Part shown: in pieces, positions 1-13,293 of the stretch
Layout: each line of letters opens with the position of its first letter
Position numbering within the stretch: the first letter of the stretch is position 1
DNA from: Clavelina lepadiformis
Taxonomy: Eukaryota; Chordata; Ascidiacea; Aplousobranchia; Clavelinidae
Assembly (NCBI RefSeq): GCF_947623445.1
Contig: NC_135240.1
Coordinates: forward strand, 10,912,001-10,976,000
Direction of reading: 5' to 3'
Length of the DNA stretch: 64,000 bases
Notes under the pieces: model-generated
Database searches by the model: none
Told to the model about the DNA's origin: nothing
The model's input: the letters and a program-made list of their open reading frames with translations, nothing else
Position numbers and translations under genes: made by a program

Positions 1-708
1 CTGTAAGGGTATAATTCATTCCAGGGAAATAGTGACAGCCATGAAACTTTACATTTTATCTCAAAGTTAGGCTTAGAGATGTTGTTGACAACAGAATGCG
101 CAATATTGTAATTATTACATTGACCGTCACAATTTCTCCAATAATCATGCAATTACGTCCTATCGCTCAAAATACATTTCATACAACTTCTAACAATCTT
201 AGCTGTTATCTTCCAAGCATTTTACAGTATTTGCATGAAATCTTTTGACTAAAAATGAACCTAATTCATTCTACCAGCTATGAAAATTGCTCTCCATCCA
301 GTTTCACTGACCCACAACTAAATGATATGCTCGATTTATTTGTCTTTAATTCTTAATAATCGTTTTTGGAGAAAGAATTAGAAAGCTCTATATAATTTTC
401 ATTTTTAACTATTGTTGTGCACAAATACACTAAAATCTCTCTGTGAAATTAGTATGACAGCCAATAGTTATTATTAATCTACAGCTATTGTTATCACATA
501 CCTAAATCTAACTCAAATACATTTAAGCAAATTAAACCCTGAATTAAAAAATATAAAAACTAGCATTGTATACAAGTATTCTTTATCGTTATCTAACTGC
601 ACCCTTTTCTAACAATGAGCTTTGTTAAATGCTCTTGGTGAAGCAGTCACTTTTAAACAATAACCTTGCAGTTGCACAATGGTTCTGGCCTAAATTCTGT
701 ATTTACAG
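1..708. other. upstream intronic or flanking DNA, no gene seen
   Basis: AT-rich sequence with no exon I can support. It ends in a splice acceptor (pyrimidine-rich tract, then ATTTACAG ending at 708) that opens the first visible sarcalumenin exon, so at least its 3' part is an intron of that gene. The exon(s) with the start codon and signal peptide must lie here undetected or, more likely, beyond the left edge. Confidence 0.6.
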
Positions 709-2621
<1,913 letters not shown>

Positions 2622-3855
2622 CATCCAAAATCATATCATAGCAGTATTTTTATCTACATATATTTCAATTGATTGTGGGTGAAGTATCTCGTATTCTGTT
2701 GCACAAAAGCATAATTTTTAATGTACTGCGACTTACTGTGATAATGTGTTATAAAAGGTTGTGTTAAAATATATGTTTGTTCTATTTGAAAAGTTTTTGT
2801 CTTTTGTCTAACTAACACATTGTGAAAAACTATGTAAAGAATTAAGAAGAATATTCTCTATTGATTTCAGTTTGACAATTTTTCACATCACATATTATAT
2901 TGTGATTTGGCTTATATCAAAACATTCCCAAATGTTTCTAATTCTCAATAGTTTGAAGTGGTAGTTGGACCATCATGGTATGAAATTTTGTGCTGAGGTC
3001 AGCACACTAGTTCAGCTAAAACCGGGTAATATTGATTCTAGATTTCACACAATATTCACAACCATAGTGATGCCCCAACAAGGTGTTCTGTATATGCATT
3101 TGCATCATGTTGGTTGATTACACATGGTAAGATCGACATGTGAAAACGTGGGGCATTGATTTACTCCAGAATTGAAAATTTTTACAGGAAAATGTTGGTT
3201 GTAGTTTGAAAGTCCCAGTTGTGTTACTATTTCACAAGCACAAACATCTGCAGAAAATAGGCATTCTGGGACCGTTTTCAATTTTTGCATCCGTTTAAGT
3301 CCAATCTTAAACTTTGAGTTTTTATCAAAAAATGCATGTTTTGTTTCAGAATAATATGTTTTAATCAGTTGAAATCTCCAAGATTTTAAGGTTTCAATAT
3401 AAATCTGTCGTTTGACAAAATTAACCTCATAGTGGACTGTTTAGTTTAATATCATGTTTATTTCCCAAAATGTTATAGACTGTAAAACATGCCATCAATG
3501 CAACATCCTTAACTTTAAGTATAGATACATCCAAAAGTTGAATGTAACAATTTCTACTGTTTAATTGCAATTTGGAAATTTCCAGGGTTGCATAAGAGAA
3601 TGAGAGTTCCATAGAATGAGACAATAAACATGTAATTCATCCTACAGACAGTCCTTTAATATATGATACAAATGCAGAATACTGTAGAACATTCAAGCTA
3701 AAGATTCTTGTGGTGATTTATTTGTCTTTTGTGTTCTACATGTTAGAAATATGATATCAACTTAAATCTAACATAAAAAAATAGGAATAAAGTGAATTTT
3801 TCTACGCTTATACATGTTGGCGTTAGTACACTTTGTATATATTGATAGACTAGAA
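2622..3855. other. intergenic, nothing recognised
   Basis: 3' flank of the sarcalumenin gene. Only short noise reading frames occur. I searched the minus strand for the missing C-terminal exons of the ST13-like gene (charged region, STI1 domain) and saw none. Confidence 0.6.
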
Positions 3856-4560
3856 CAGCGTGGTCCAACTGCAGGCCCGCGGGCCAAAGTTGGCCCGCGA
3901 GCACCGATTTTTGGCCCGTGAACTGATAGTAAGCTTTGATTCAATCTGGCAACATAACTTCAATTTTTGTTTCTTTGTTATTGTGTAATAATATTGTTAT
4001 TGACAAAAACTTTGTGAATGATCCTTTGTAATGCGTAACAATACCACTTTGTCCAAAAAGTTCTCTTAGGTTTTAGTTACACGCCTTGTTGTCCTAGCCC
4101 AGCTTGGTCCAACTACAGCAGGCCCACGGGCCGCAAGTTTGTCTCAAAGGAGAGGTTTCCCCTTTTAAAAGATGCTGCTATGAAGCTGTACTCTATGTTT
4201 GGAAGTAGGTACATACATTTGTGAATGTACGTTTTCAGCAATGAACAATATTAAAACAAAAAATCGAAATCAACTTGGAAACGAGGCTCTTCAGGCTTGC
4301 CTTCGCATGGCCACAACTACGATTCCCGTGGATACCATCGCTATTGTCGACGAAGAACCTCGACCGCAGATGTCACATTGATCAGCATTTAATAGCTAAA
4401 TTTTGAACTATTCTAATTTCAGTTTTAATAAAAAGAGAACTTTTTTCAGTTCTAATATTAATGTCACATTGTTCTTCAGTTCTAATTTAAAAACATTGGC
4501 CCGCAAGATAAAAAAAATTTCTGATTTTGGCCCGCGATGAAAAGAAGTTGGACCACGCTG
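3856..4560 (+). mobile_element. internally deleted hAT element with transposase remnant
   Basis: Terminal inverted repeats start CAGCGTGGTCCAACT at both ends and continue into GGCCCGC-rich sequence. The element is flanked by a perfect 8-bp duplication GACTAGAA (3848-3855 and 4561-4568). Inside, 4199-4381 encodes the end of a hAT transposase dimerisation region (a CEC..FSAMNNIKTKNRNQL-type stretch followed by a short acidic tail), so it derives from an autonomous ZBED/GTF2IRD2-like hAT. A second terminus-like sequence lies inside at about 4098-4135. Confidence 0.9.
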
Positions 4561-5327
4561 GACTAGAAAATAAAAATACTTGAATTAATAAAGAACAAAA
4601 CTTTACTTGCATGTACAGCTGATCTGTAGCACAAAAAATCTGTGGAGTCCTAATATGTGCGAATTAATTTGAATACTTCGTTAAATTAAGTGTAGTGCCA
4701 AATGCCACCGTTTACAATTATATAAACTGGTATCCTGGTACATAACACTGCAGACGTTATCAACAATCCCGGATTCATACAATGCCAACTTTTAGAACTT
4801 GGAAGTATAGTATACTATAGATACAGTGATGGCTATATGGCTAACCTGTAGCGCTTTCGCCTAGCTAACAGGCCACAGTGTTATGTGCTCAGCCTTCCCA
4901 GTTTCCCAAATGGAACAACTAAAACGTCCACAACGAACCACAAAACATGCCAATATAGATCAATGACAAGCAGTCGATGGCATTGCCCTGATCTCAACTT
5001 ACAATTACATTCTTAGCATAAACTCTCCAAAGCAGGCTTTTTCTTTTTACGAAAACTAAAACTAGCATATTTCAAAGCCTCGGTACTTCCACAGACAAAA
5101 AATTCATTTTGGCTACTTATAATTTCCATTTACAGTACAATCATATATTGTTATGCTAAGAAATTATAGTCGTTAAAAAAGAGCATAAATCTACCATAAT
5201 TTTCTGACGTGACAGACAAATAGCTTAAACACTAAACCCTATATTGTATCTAAAATTTTGAGATAGCTTCATATTGGAACGACAACATGAAATGTAAAAG
5301 AACTGTTTAATCTCTTAAATATAAGAA
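4561..5327. other. intergenic, nothing recognised
   Basis: AT-rich, no coding signal or repeat that I can name. Confidence 0.5.
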
Positions 5328-5408
5328 TTCAATTGTCCGATTTTTGCTTATCCGCTCAAATTTCATAAAAAATTGCCACAACTTGACCGGATAATCAAGG
5401 AAGCACTG
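5328..5408 (+). mobile_element. Tigger/pogo-like terminal fragment
   Basis: Read on the minus strand, the sequence starts CAGTGCTTCCTTGATTATCC and continues with further TTATCCG-type motifs, the layout of Tigger/pogo terminal inverted repeats. It is followed outside by TA (5409-5410), the expected target dinucleotide. The opposite end was not found. It lies about 45 bp beyond the last visible exon of the ST13-like gene. Confidence 0.5.
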
Positions 5409-5459
5409 TATTGTGAAGTTAATTATTATTACATCACACCTGTTCAGATGTCTTCATAC

Positions 5460-7970
5460 CTTAGGCTTGATTTCACGTAGCAAGTCATGAATGTCATCAT
5501 CGTAATCAATCTTCTGTGCCACTTCAAAGTTATGACATGCTTCGTCCCAGTTGCCCAGAAGCCGTTCTGCCTTACCGAGTGTCTAAGAAATTTTCAAATA
5601 AATACCGTAATTATATTTATTAAATACTTACAAAATGCAATGTTAAAATTGCATCTTGTAATAAGCAAGGACCAACCAAAAATGTTTTCCAGTTTTACCT
5701 TGTAAGCTGCGGCTGAATCAGGGTTGATGTTTAGTGCTTTCCTTGCATCTCTAATACATGCATTAGGCTTTCCCAGTCTTAAGTAAGCTCTGTGGAATGC
5801 ATTTCACTATAGTATGACGTTGCATTATACTTGCTGCTAAAGTTACCTAAGCTTTATGAAAATGTTAACCATAAAAATGTGTCATAAAACTCATAAAAAG
5901 TTTTATGTTTTTTTTGGGGAAAGGATTATCAAACAACAAACAAATAGGTTTAACAGAACTACATAACTTCCCTGTAAAAGTATGCACCTTTGTATCACTA
6001 CACAATAGACACTCCTGTGTAAATTTTGATGTAAATTCATGTTTTGTGCTCAGTAAAATAGTATAAAGCCAAATGAACTTACGTAGCACGTTTCACAAAC
6101 AAGACGGTCCTAGTGTTGTCCAGCAATATGCCGGCAGTGAAATGCTTCACTGCACCTTCGTTATCTCCGTTGCTCAAAGCTTCCATGCCTAATTGTCTCA
6201 TTTTCATTGCCTGTAAATGAAATCAGCAAATTAAAGCAATGACAAAATATATTAGCTATGAGTCTGTGACAAGACATCACAACAATTCGCTGAGTAACTG
6301 AATTAAAATGCTATGATGCACTGATACTCATATCGCTACCTGTTCCTGTTCTTCCTCAGTTGGTTCTTTACCATCAGCTCCCATCTCCTGCGGTGGATCA
6401 GTGTCTCCAGGAATAACACCCTCCATGTCCAAGTCTGTAAGGCACAGACAACAAACCAGTTATCAAAACTGGCAAACTAATTCTAGCTTTTTCACTTGAA
6501 ACAGAACTGTCGCAGAAAGTTTTAGTAAACAATAAATACTAATGTCAATATTTACTGTCTTCAAAACCTGTATCCACAAATATGAAATATCATGAAACCT
6601 GTATGTATTTATATCAGCAGTCTAGTTAGATGTATACAAACTCGCACCAAATCTAATTTGTAAGGAAACTAAATAGATGACAAGACAATATTTGCAATTG
6701 CTATATACTTCATTGCAAAAAACACAATATTAGTACCTTGAACTTGTAAAGTTCTGTTACTACGTAAATAATTTTCCTGAGCATTATTAGTCAAAAAAAT
6801 ACAGGTTGCAAAAACTAAGCACTTATTAGCAAAATTTAATAATTTTTTGCACAGTAATTCATCTGATAACAACAATGGTTCTATAACGATGTAAGCAGAT
6901 TTCTTATTTTAAACCGACTGTGATGCTTTCACACAGCCATACTGCAAGATATAAAGGCGTAGCATTGCATTTAAAATCAGTAAAATATGAAATATATAAT
7001 CTAACTAAATCAAAACAACAGTTCTTTCACTTGTATGTATTGTAACTTTGCTCAAAATCGTACATACAAAATAAGTAAAACATTAAAAATACAGGGGAAC
7101 AATATATTTGACATAGAACAGTAGCATGAGTTTTCTTACCCAAATCACTTTCTTCAGATGATGAGGATTCTGCACTCGACTCTTCATCATCATCATCATC
7201 GTTTTTGGCCCAGGCAGTGCTACCTTCTGATGCAGCTTTAGCATAACTTTTAGATCCATCGCCATTCTCACTTGGTTTTTTTATTTCTGGTATAGTGCAA
7301 TTCAAGCTGTTAAACAAAATGGAGAACATAATATTAAGAAATGAGTATGAAGGCTTGAAACTATTAAGACTTTTTGTGTAAAGGTATGTTATTGTAGCCT
7401 ACATAATTTAGGTGCACATAATATAATGAAGGATTTTCTAATCTTTTTAGGCCACGGACCCCTATTCGTTAATCTGTTATTTCTCAGACCCCAGTCTTAT
7501 GTCGATTCAAATTTTTCTGCGAAACCAGCGTGAAAGGATAATACAAATTAAAAAATAAATAACACTGTTCAAATTAGGTTTACTAACAAAACTAATCACA
7601 TCAATGGGTTTGATAGTGTTGCTTATAAGAGTGCAAAAGCCTACAAAATCATTTCAATTACGAATAGATCACTGCAGCCATTATCTGTGTCCAACTTTTT
7701 GCATTTTTTCTCATATCGTCACGGACCCCCAGGGGTCCGCAAACCTTAGTTTGGGAAATCCTGGATAATAAATAACATAGCATGAAATAGTTTATAAATG
7801 TATTTGTACAGTATAAAACAATAGTCTTACTCTTGTTCCAACCAGTCTTTCATAAATTTCAACTGTGGTGCATGCAAAATGGATGAGTTAAATTTGCAGA
7901 GCTGAACAAAGTTCTTTAGCATTTCAAGCTTGTCTTCTGTGATTCCAAATGCTCCTAGACCCTCCATCAT
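5460..7970 (-). CDS. ST13: ST13/Hip-like Hsc70-interacting protein, C-terminal half not found
   Basis: Six minus-strand exons: 7970-7831, 7306-7140, 6434-6340, 6210-6083, 5789-5699 and 5582-5460 (248 codons, phases consistent). The product matches Hip: N-terminal dimerisation segment starting MMEGLGAFG, an Asp/Ser-rich stretch (poly-D at 7180-7200), the conserved EGVIPGDTDPPQEMG segment, then the TPR block with the hallmark INPDSAAAYK and the capping helix WDEACHNFEVAQKIDYDDD. Hip is a cytosolic co-chaperone that stabilises ADP-bound Hsc70 through its TPRs. The usual highly charged helix, GGMP repeats and STI1/DP domain (about 120-150 residues) are absent. A GTATGA donor follows the last exon; reading through it gives one Val and a TGA at 5454. 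Either 3' exons lie beyond the window, or the gene is truncated. A decayed hAT MITE sits in intron 1. Confidence 0.85.
7430..7763. mobile_element. decayed hAT MITE in ST13 intron 1
   Basis: The right end reads, inverted, CAGGATTTCCCAAACTAAGG followed by a GCGGACCCC motif; the left end is a diverged copy (AGGATTTTCTAATC... CACGGACCCC). Flanks TATAATGA and GATAATAA agree at 6 of 8 positions, consistent with an old 8-bp target duplication. No coding remnant seen. Confidence 0.7.
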
Positions 7971-8989
7971 TAACAGTAGCTCGAATATAATCAAATTATG
8001 CTCAATAAATGTTGCAATTAACTGTTATTCACTTCAGCTCTACAAAAGAAACACCAGTTTGCAAGTACAGAAAACAGACATTTTAATCAGGAAATTCATT
8101 TATGATAATATTCAAAATATCCGAATGTTTTCGCTAATCGTGATCTTCTGCAACAGCTTTTTTGAGCTTAAGTGAGGCCATGACATGTTTCACGATCGTC
8201 TCATAAAATTACATTTAACACAATTCCCGACGTCACTGACCACAATTTCCTTTTATAGTTTATTGTAATGTAACTTAAAATTCAAACGTTTGCGTTGTTC
8301 CTTTAGAACCTAAAACATTCCAGATTAGACTTCAGAATGTAAAAAGCATTTAGATTTTGAAAACTTAGATCTCTATCGTTCATCCAGTAAAACAGAAGTT
8401 GTTATATTGTGTATGTCTTTACATATTCCAAGGAAAATGCTGTTTTTGCTGGATCAGATGTGTTTGAAACATATGGTTACCTTACTATTTGGGAATAATA
8501 CAAAGTTAGGTAGCCATTGTGACATCATGCATTACAAATATGACAGGCAAGTGCTGGGCAGTTTGACATGCTCACACTATAGTTATAGCATGACATTGTC
8601 TACAGACAACAATTGAAATGTAAGTATCGTAAGCTGGATGTTCAAGACAATATTGCACCCAAAGACAAAATTTGTTGTGTGTAACTTTTAAAACTGGTTT
8701 TAAGTGGAACAATTATTTTTTAGGAAGTGACTATTTTACAAAAAGTACGTCATCCAGTCATTGATAAAGATGGAAGTTTTAGTTTAAAGAGATCTTTTTG
8801 GAGAGATTTTTTCAAAGATTAAATTGATATCCGTTTTAGATGAAAAATCAAATTAACACTATACTTAGTTTAGTATGGTAAATTCTGTCCTCGGACTGAG
8901 GAAAGTCTTTACCTGACTTAAACCCGACAATGATTCCTTCTCACACCAGCCCCAGATACTGAACTGGCCTTTCTGCTAGTTCTGATTGC
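7971..8989. other. intergenic, upstream of the ST13-like gene
   Basis: Presumably includes the ST13 promoter on the minus strand, but I see no distinctive element. Only noise reading frames. Confidence 0.4.
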
Positions 8990-9200
8990 CCCCATTTTTT
9001 ATTTGGTTATTGATTTTTTATTTTGTATAACCCGAGTTTAGAACTGTTCACGAAGTCCACTGAACAGCAGCAAATGTTGTTAGTGTCTTGCCCAAGGGCA
9101 TTCCAACGGTAGTGCCACTGAGTATCAAATACGAAACCCGAGCCGCATTATTGCACGGTAAGCAATCAAACCACTCAGTTACTGAGCCAATGTTATGATA
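8990..9200 (-). repeat. tRNA-derived SINE
   Basis: On the minus strand: a tRNA-like head (GGCTCAGTAACTGAGTGGTTTG type box A, then GCGGCTCGGGTTTCGTATTTG as a decayed box B), a body with CCCTTGGGCAAGACACTAAC and CTGTTCAGTGGACTTCGTGA, and an A-rich tail at about 8990-9030. The same head and body order recurs at 21.8 kb and 46.6 kb. Confidence 0.75.
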
Positions 9201-10082
9201 TAAACATACAAGCAAAAACGGCCAGCCTCTCCTAAAAAAATAGCGATGCAGCCTAAAGTAGCAAGCTCTTTTTGCTGTTGTTGCCACTTTTGTTTTGTTG
9301 GATTTATGCAAAGCCAAATCACTTAACACATTCTTAAATAATGATATCTGTAGTGAACTCTATTGAAAGTTATTTTTATAACTGAAAAATAGTTCAATTT
9401 AATTAATAAAATTACACAAGTTGGTCTAATTATTATTCTAAAAAATTCAATAAACATAACTAAAATCATACTAACATTGGACTTGTCAATATCTTTTGAA
9501 TTCAAACTCCAGTAAACTATTCGAATTGAAATATCACAAACATTTTTAGGGCCATAGAAATATCTCTGTATTGTCACAAAATTTACAGAAGAATAATGGC
9601 ATTGAAAGTGTAGTGAAAGATGTGAAAAAAGGTGTATGCTACACTATATATATCTGAAGAAATGTTTATATTTTAGGCTAAAAGTGGTTGAGTACATATT
9701 CATACCAAAACAATCTTCTTAAGAGCAGTTCACACAAAAAGAAAGCAACATGAACTGAAGACGATTTACATCCAGAAAAACAAGCAAGAAATAAATGAAT
9801 TGTTTCTGGGGGGTAAAACAAGGAATGTATCAAATGAAGTCAATAACCACTTGCTCTTGGCTATAATTATATAGCCTAAATAGCAATCACTTTTCACGAT
9901 AACACTGAACAATGAAAAAATAAGAGCACTCTCTTTGTTTGTTTGATTTGTTTGACTTTACAGTAAGATGCATCGTACTGCACTGCTGCCCAAATTCTGC
10001 TTTAAAGTTAGATCAACAAAAAGCAGCAATAATACTTTTAAATGGCCTGCTATTATTTATACTTATATTTATTAATTGTCAA

Positions 10083-10245
10083 CTCGATGGCGGAGTGATT
10101 AACATGCCTGGCTTGTAAATATGCAAGCCTGGTTCGATTCCCAGTTGCACTAGCCTACCTTTGAGATAGGCCTAGGTATGAATGATGCTTGCTGTTTCTG
10201 TTGTTAATTTATGCTGATCATCTTATAAAGTTTAAGTTGTGCAAC
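10083..10245 (+). repeat. tRNA-derived SINE, related head
   Basis: Box A-like GGCGGAGTGATTAACATGC and a good box B GGTTCGATTCC at tRNA spacing, followed by a short body ending in GATGCTTGCTGTTTCTGTTG, which resembles the body of the other SINE copies. The aminoacyl-stem halves do not pair, so this is not a functional tRNA gene. Confidence 0.6.
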
Positions 10246-13200
10246 AACTTTTCTTAGTCTGCTCAAGGATAAAGATTGTGATGCAAGCCTATACCATTAT
10301 TTGAAATTAAGATGAAGGTGTTTTCCAGTGGAGTGCGGACGCAAATTTTGCTCTGCAATTCCAATGCAGCACAATTTTGTAGATTAGCATGTTTCACTGC
10401 GCCAGAGCGGCCAGATCTTCATATATGCTGTTGTGACTATGAAGTATGAATTGAGATAGCGATTTTAGCATGGCATGTGTGTGGTGGAGCGCGCCACCTT
10501 TTTGGAACACTTGTGTATAAAATACTAGGAATTTTGCGCCTAGTGGCGCATGTAGTGTTCAGGGTTCAAGCTTCAGTCCAGAAGTCATCGTTGTTATTAG
10601 TGAGCTCCAAATTAACGGAAGACACTAGTTATGCGGGCAATTGGCCCCACTGTTTACTCCATTATGGGGTAAAAATGGTCCCAAATCATTGGTATGCCTA
10701 TCCTTTACAATGGAAAATACCTCGTTTTCGAACATAAATTAAAAGAAGAAAAACAACAATTTAGTTTAAATTTAAATTTAAACTAAAACATTGTTAGAGA
10801 AAAAAAATAGTCATCTTTTCAACGGCAAAAAGATTTTGTCAAACTGAGATCCAACTGTTTTTATTTGAAAATTAGTGAACCTATCTTGCCAGACATTTTG
10901 AATGATATGCCGCTGGTTAGAGTTAAAATAATGAAGTAGGTAGGCTACTTGTAGGCCTACATAGTTATGAAAACGTTGTATGACTACGCTTCTGATAAAA
11001 ATAACCAATTTAACTGAGAACAAATTATGTTTTACAAAGTTTAAGGCGATTTTCGTGTGTTTACTTGACAAACCATGTACCGAACGAGGATAACACTTGA
11101 AGTTTGAACGTTTACTTCAGTAGTTTAATGCGTGTGACGGAAGCGAGCCAATTGTTTTTATTTAGTTTGATACATATTGATAAAATAAGGCCTACAATCA
11201 CTAACTTTTTTTTGGCGGAGCAAGCCATTTTTCTTGCGATATCTTTATGTAGGCCAAAACTTACTTGCCACCAACCTAGCTATTGAATACCTAAAACCAA
11301 CCTATTGAATACGTTTTAAATGGCCGGTTTCACACAGGATGGTTTTGCATGTGTGTTGTAATAATACCACTCGCTCTTTTAGTTATGAACCCGACTCATG
11401 TGTTTTCTGATTCATGATTAACATTTATGATTTTGATAAAAGCTTAAAGTGATGATAGATATACTTGATTACTTGCTTTGAACTATTTCCTGTGAAAATC
11501 TTCGTCGTACTTTCCTATGTTCTGCAAATAGGCTATTGTGACAAGTGATCTTTGTTTTCTATTCTTTTTGATCTCGGTCGAACCAATTTTAGTATGTCGC
11601 ATTGTCTAAGCTATTTAGATATATATATGTAACTCTCATTCCGTTAGCATTCTTTTGCTGGATGCACCTCGGTGTACCAACCAGTCCGGTGCGTACGATT
11701 CAAACCACTAGGCAATATATAGGCTATGTTCATTTTTTTATCACACAAAAGAGTTCATATGCAACTCACCTGAACGAAGTCTTCACAATCCAAAACCTAG
11801 GAGCTCTTTTTCCGCGTTAACGAGGCCAATATACGACGGGTGCCTTCAAAATACACAGACTGGTATCAGATTTTGCGGTGTTATGCACACGCCGTGATCA
11901 TACTGATGTAGCGATTGGGCTTGCCTATCACTAGATGATATCCAAAAAAAGTTGCCAACTCACAATTCGGCAGTATTTACCAATGATCGAGTATATACAC
12001 TAATAAGTTGCGTAGATTTTGCTTTTATGATGCCTTAATTCTTGAAGTGGCAACAGCAAGCAAAACGCTACACTTAATTTAATTGACGGATTTTCTTAGT
12101 AGTGTTATGAAAAGAGTTTAAAACAACCTACTGTAATTTAACGCACAGCTTCAATGAAATTTCAAAGTTTTAATCCATCCACAAGCAATCGAAGTTGTCA
12201 AAATGATCTAAGCGGTCCAAGCGAACTTAGCCATCCAAACAAACATGTATATTTTGAGGTATCCAGTTAACGACAAAGCACATTTTACATCGGACAAAAA
12301 GAGGAAAAATAAACGATACGATGTGATACTGCGTTGCTGGTGGCACGCATAACCATGTTGACTCATGGGCCAATAAAATATGGTTCATGGTTGTGTGGTT
12401 TTATACAAGCGAGAATATAAAATAAAAAAATAAAGTTTTTTAAATTAATTTCTTGATATTTATTATTGGCTGATGTTCATGCACCCCAGGTTGGGAACTG
12501 GACAACCATGTAGCACAATTTTTTTTAATGCGCACACCTCCTAGGCAAGATTTCTCAGATCAATTGCTCGCTTTGCAAACTTTCCAGTTTGGGACAAAGT
12601 TGACCATGCGGTATATATCAATATATCACAGTTTTGAGTAGCGATGGCTGATGAGGTACAGTACGGTATCATATCTTTGGTCGTCTAAGTGTCAGGCTTT
12701 ATTACTTAGCTGGATTTGGTGGTGGACCTGGCCTTGCTAGTTTTTAACATTCTATCTTTCTCAGATTGCATTATCGTAATACACGTTATTGTCCTCGTGG
12801 CCTTGCCACATTTTCATGTCTTAGCTATGGATTATAGTATTTATCATCACCGCTAGGCTTAATACGTTCGTGAACACCTGCGTCAGCAGTTTTCCCTTTC
12901 CCATCAATTAGGACGAAATAAAACTGAATGATGAATGAATTGCTTAGGTTCATGCTACCATTTACAAAATGGATTTCCCTAAAACCTGGTGCTATTGCCA
13001 GTGTGCAGTTCTTGCGTAGTATGAGGGTAGGGTAGGTTCATACAGGTTTAAGGAAGGACTAGAGTGTAGAGGTGTGGTGTCCAGCTTTAGTTTGACACCA
13101 CACTGCTTTAGTTACTTTTTCAGGAAAGACAAAATGTATACTGTACTCCTTGTGATCTTATCAGTAGAAGAGAATTTGTTAAGAACTTAACAAAATATCT

Positions 13201-13293
13201 TGGTTTTACTTATACTGAATATTCTGTCTCAACTTCACATATTTTGAACTCATATTACCAGTCATTGTAAGCTTTACTATATTCAAGGACAAA
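10246..13293. other. intergenic, no gene recognised
   Basis: No family recognised. It contains a perfect 28-bp palindrome at 10760-10787 and a GC-richer patch at 10380-10640. A tRNA-like patch on the minus strand at about 11640-11715 may be a decayed SINE. The last few hundred bases must include the ACTL6A promoter; no TATA box stands out. Confidence 0.45.

Noticed and set aside
2779-2797. TTCTATTTGAAAAG resembles the Ciona spliced-leader sequence.
   Set aside because: The match is partial and no donor site, Sm site or SL RNA structure follows; chance is likely in AT-rich DNA.
11602-11820. 72-codon open frame on the plus strand.
   Set aside because: No family resemblance; the opposite strand looks like a decayed tRNA-like repeat.
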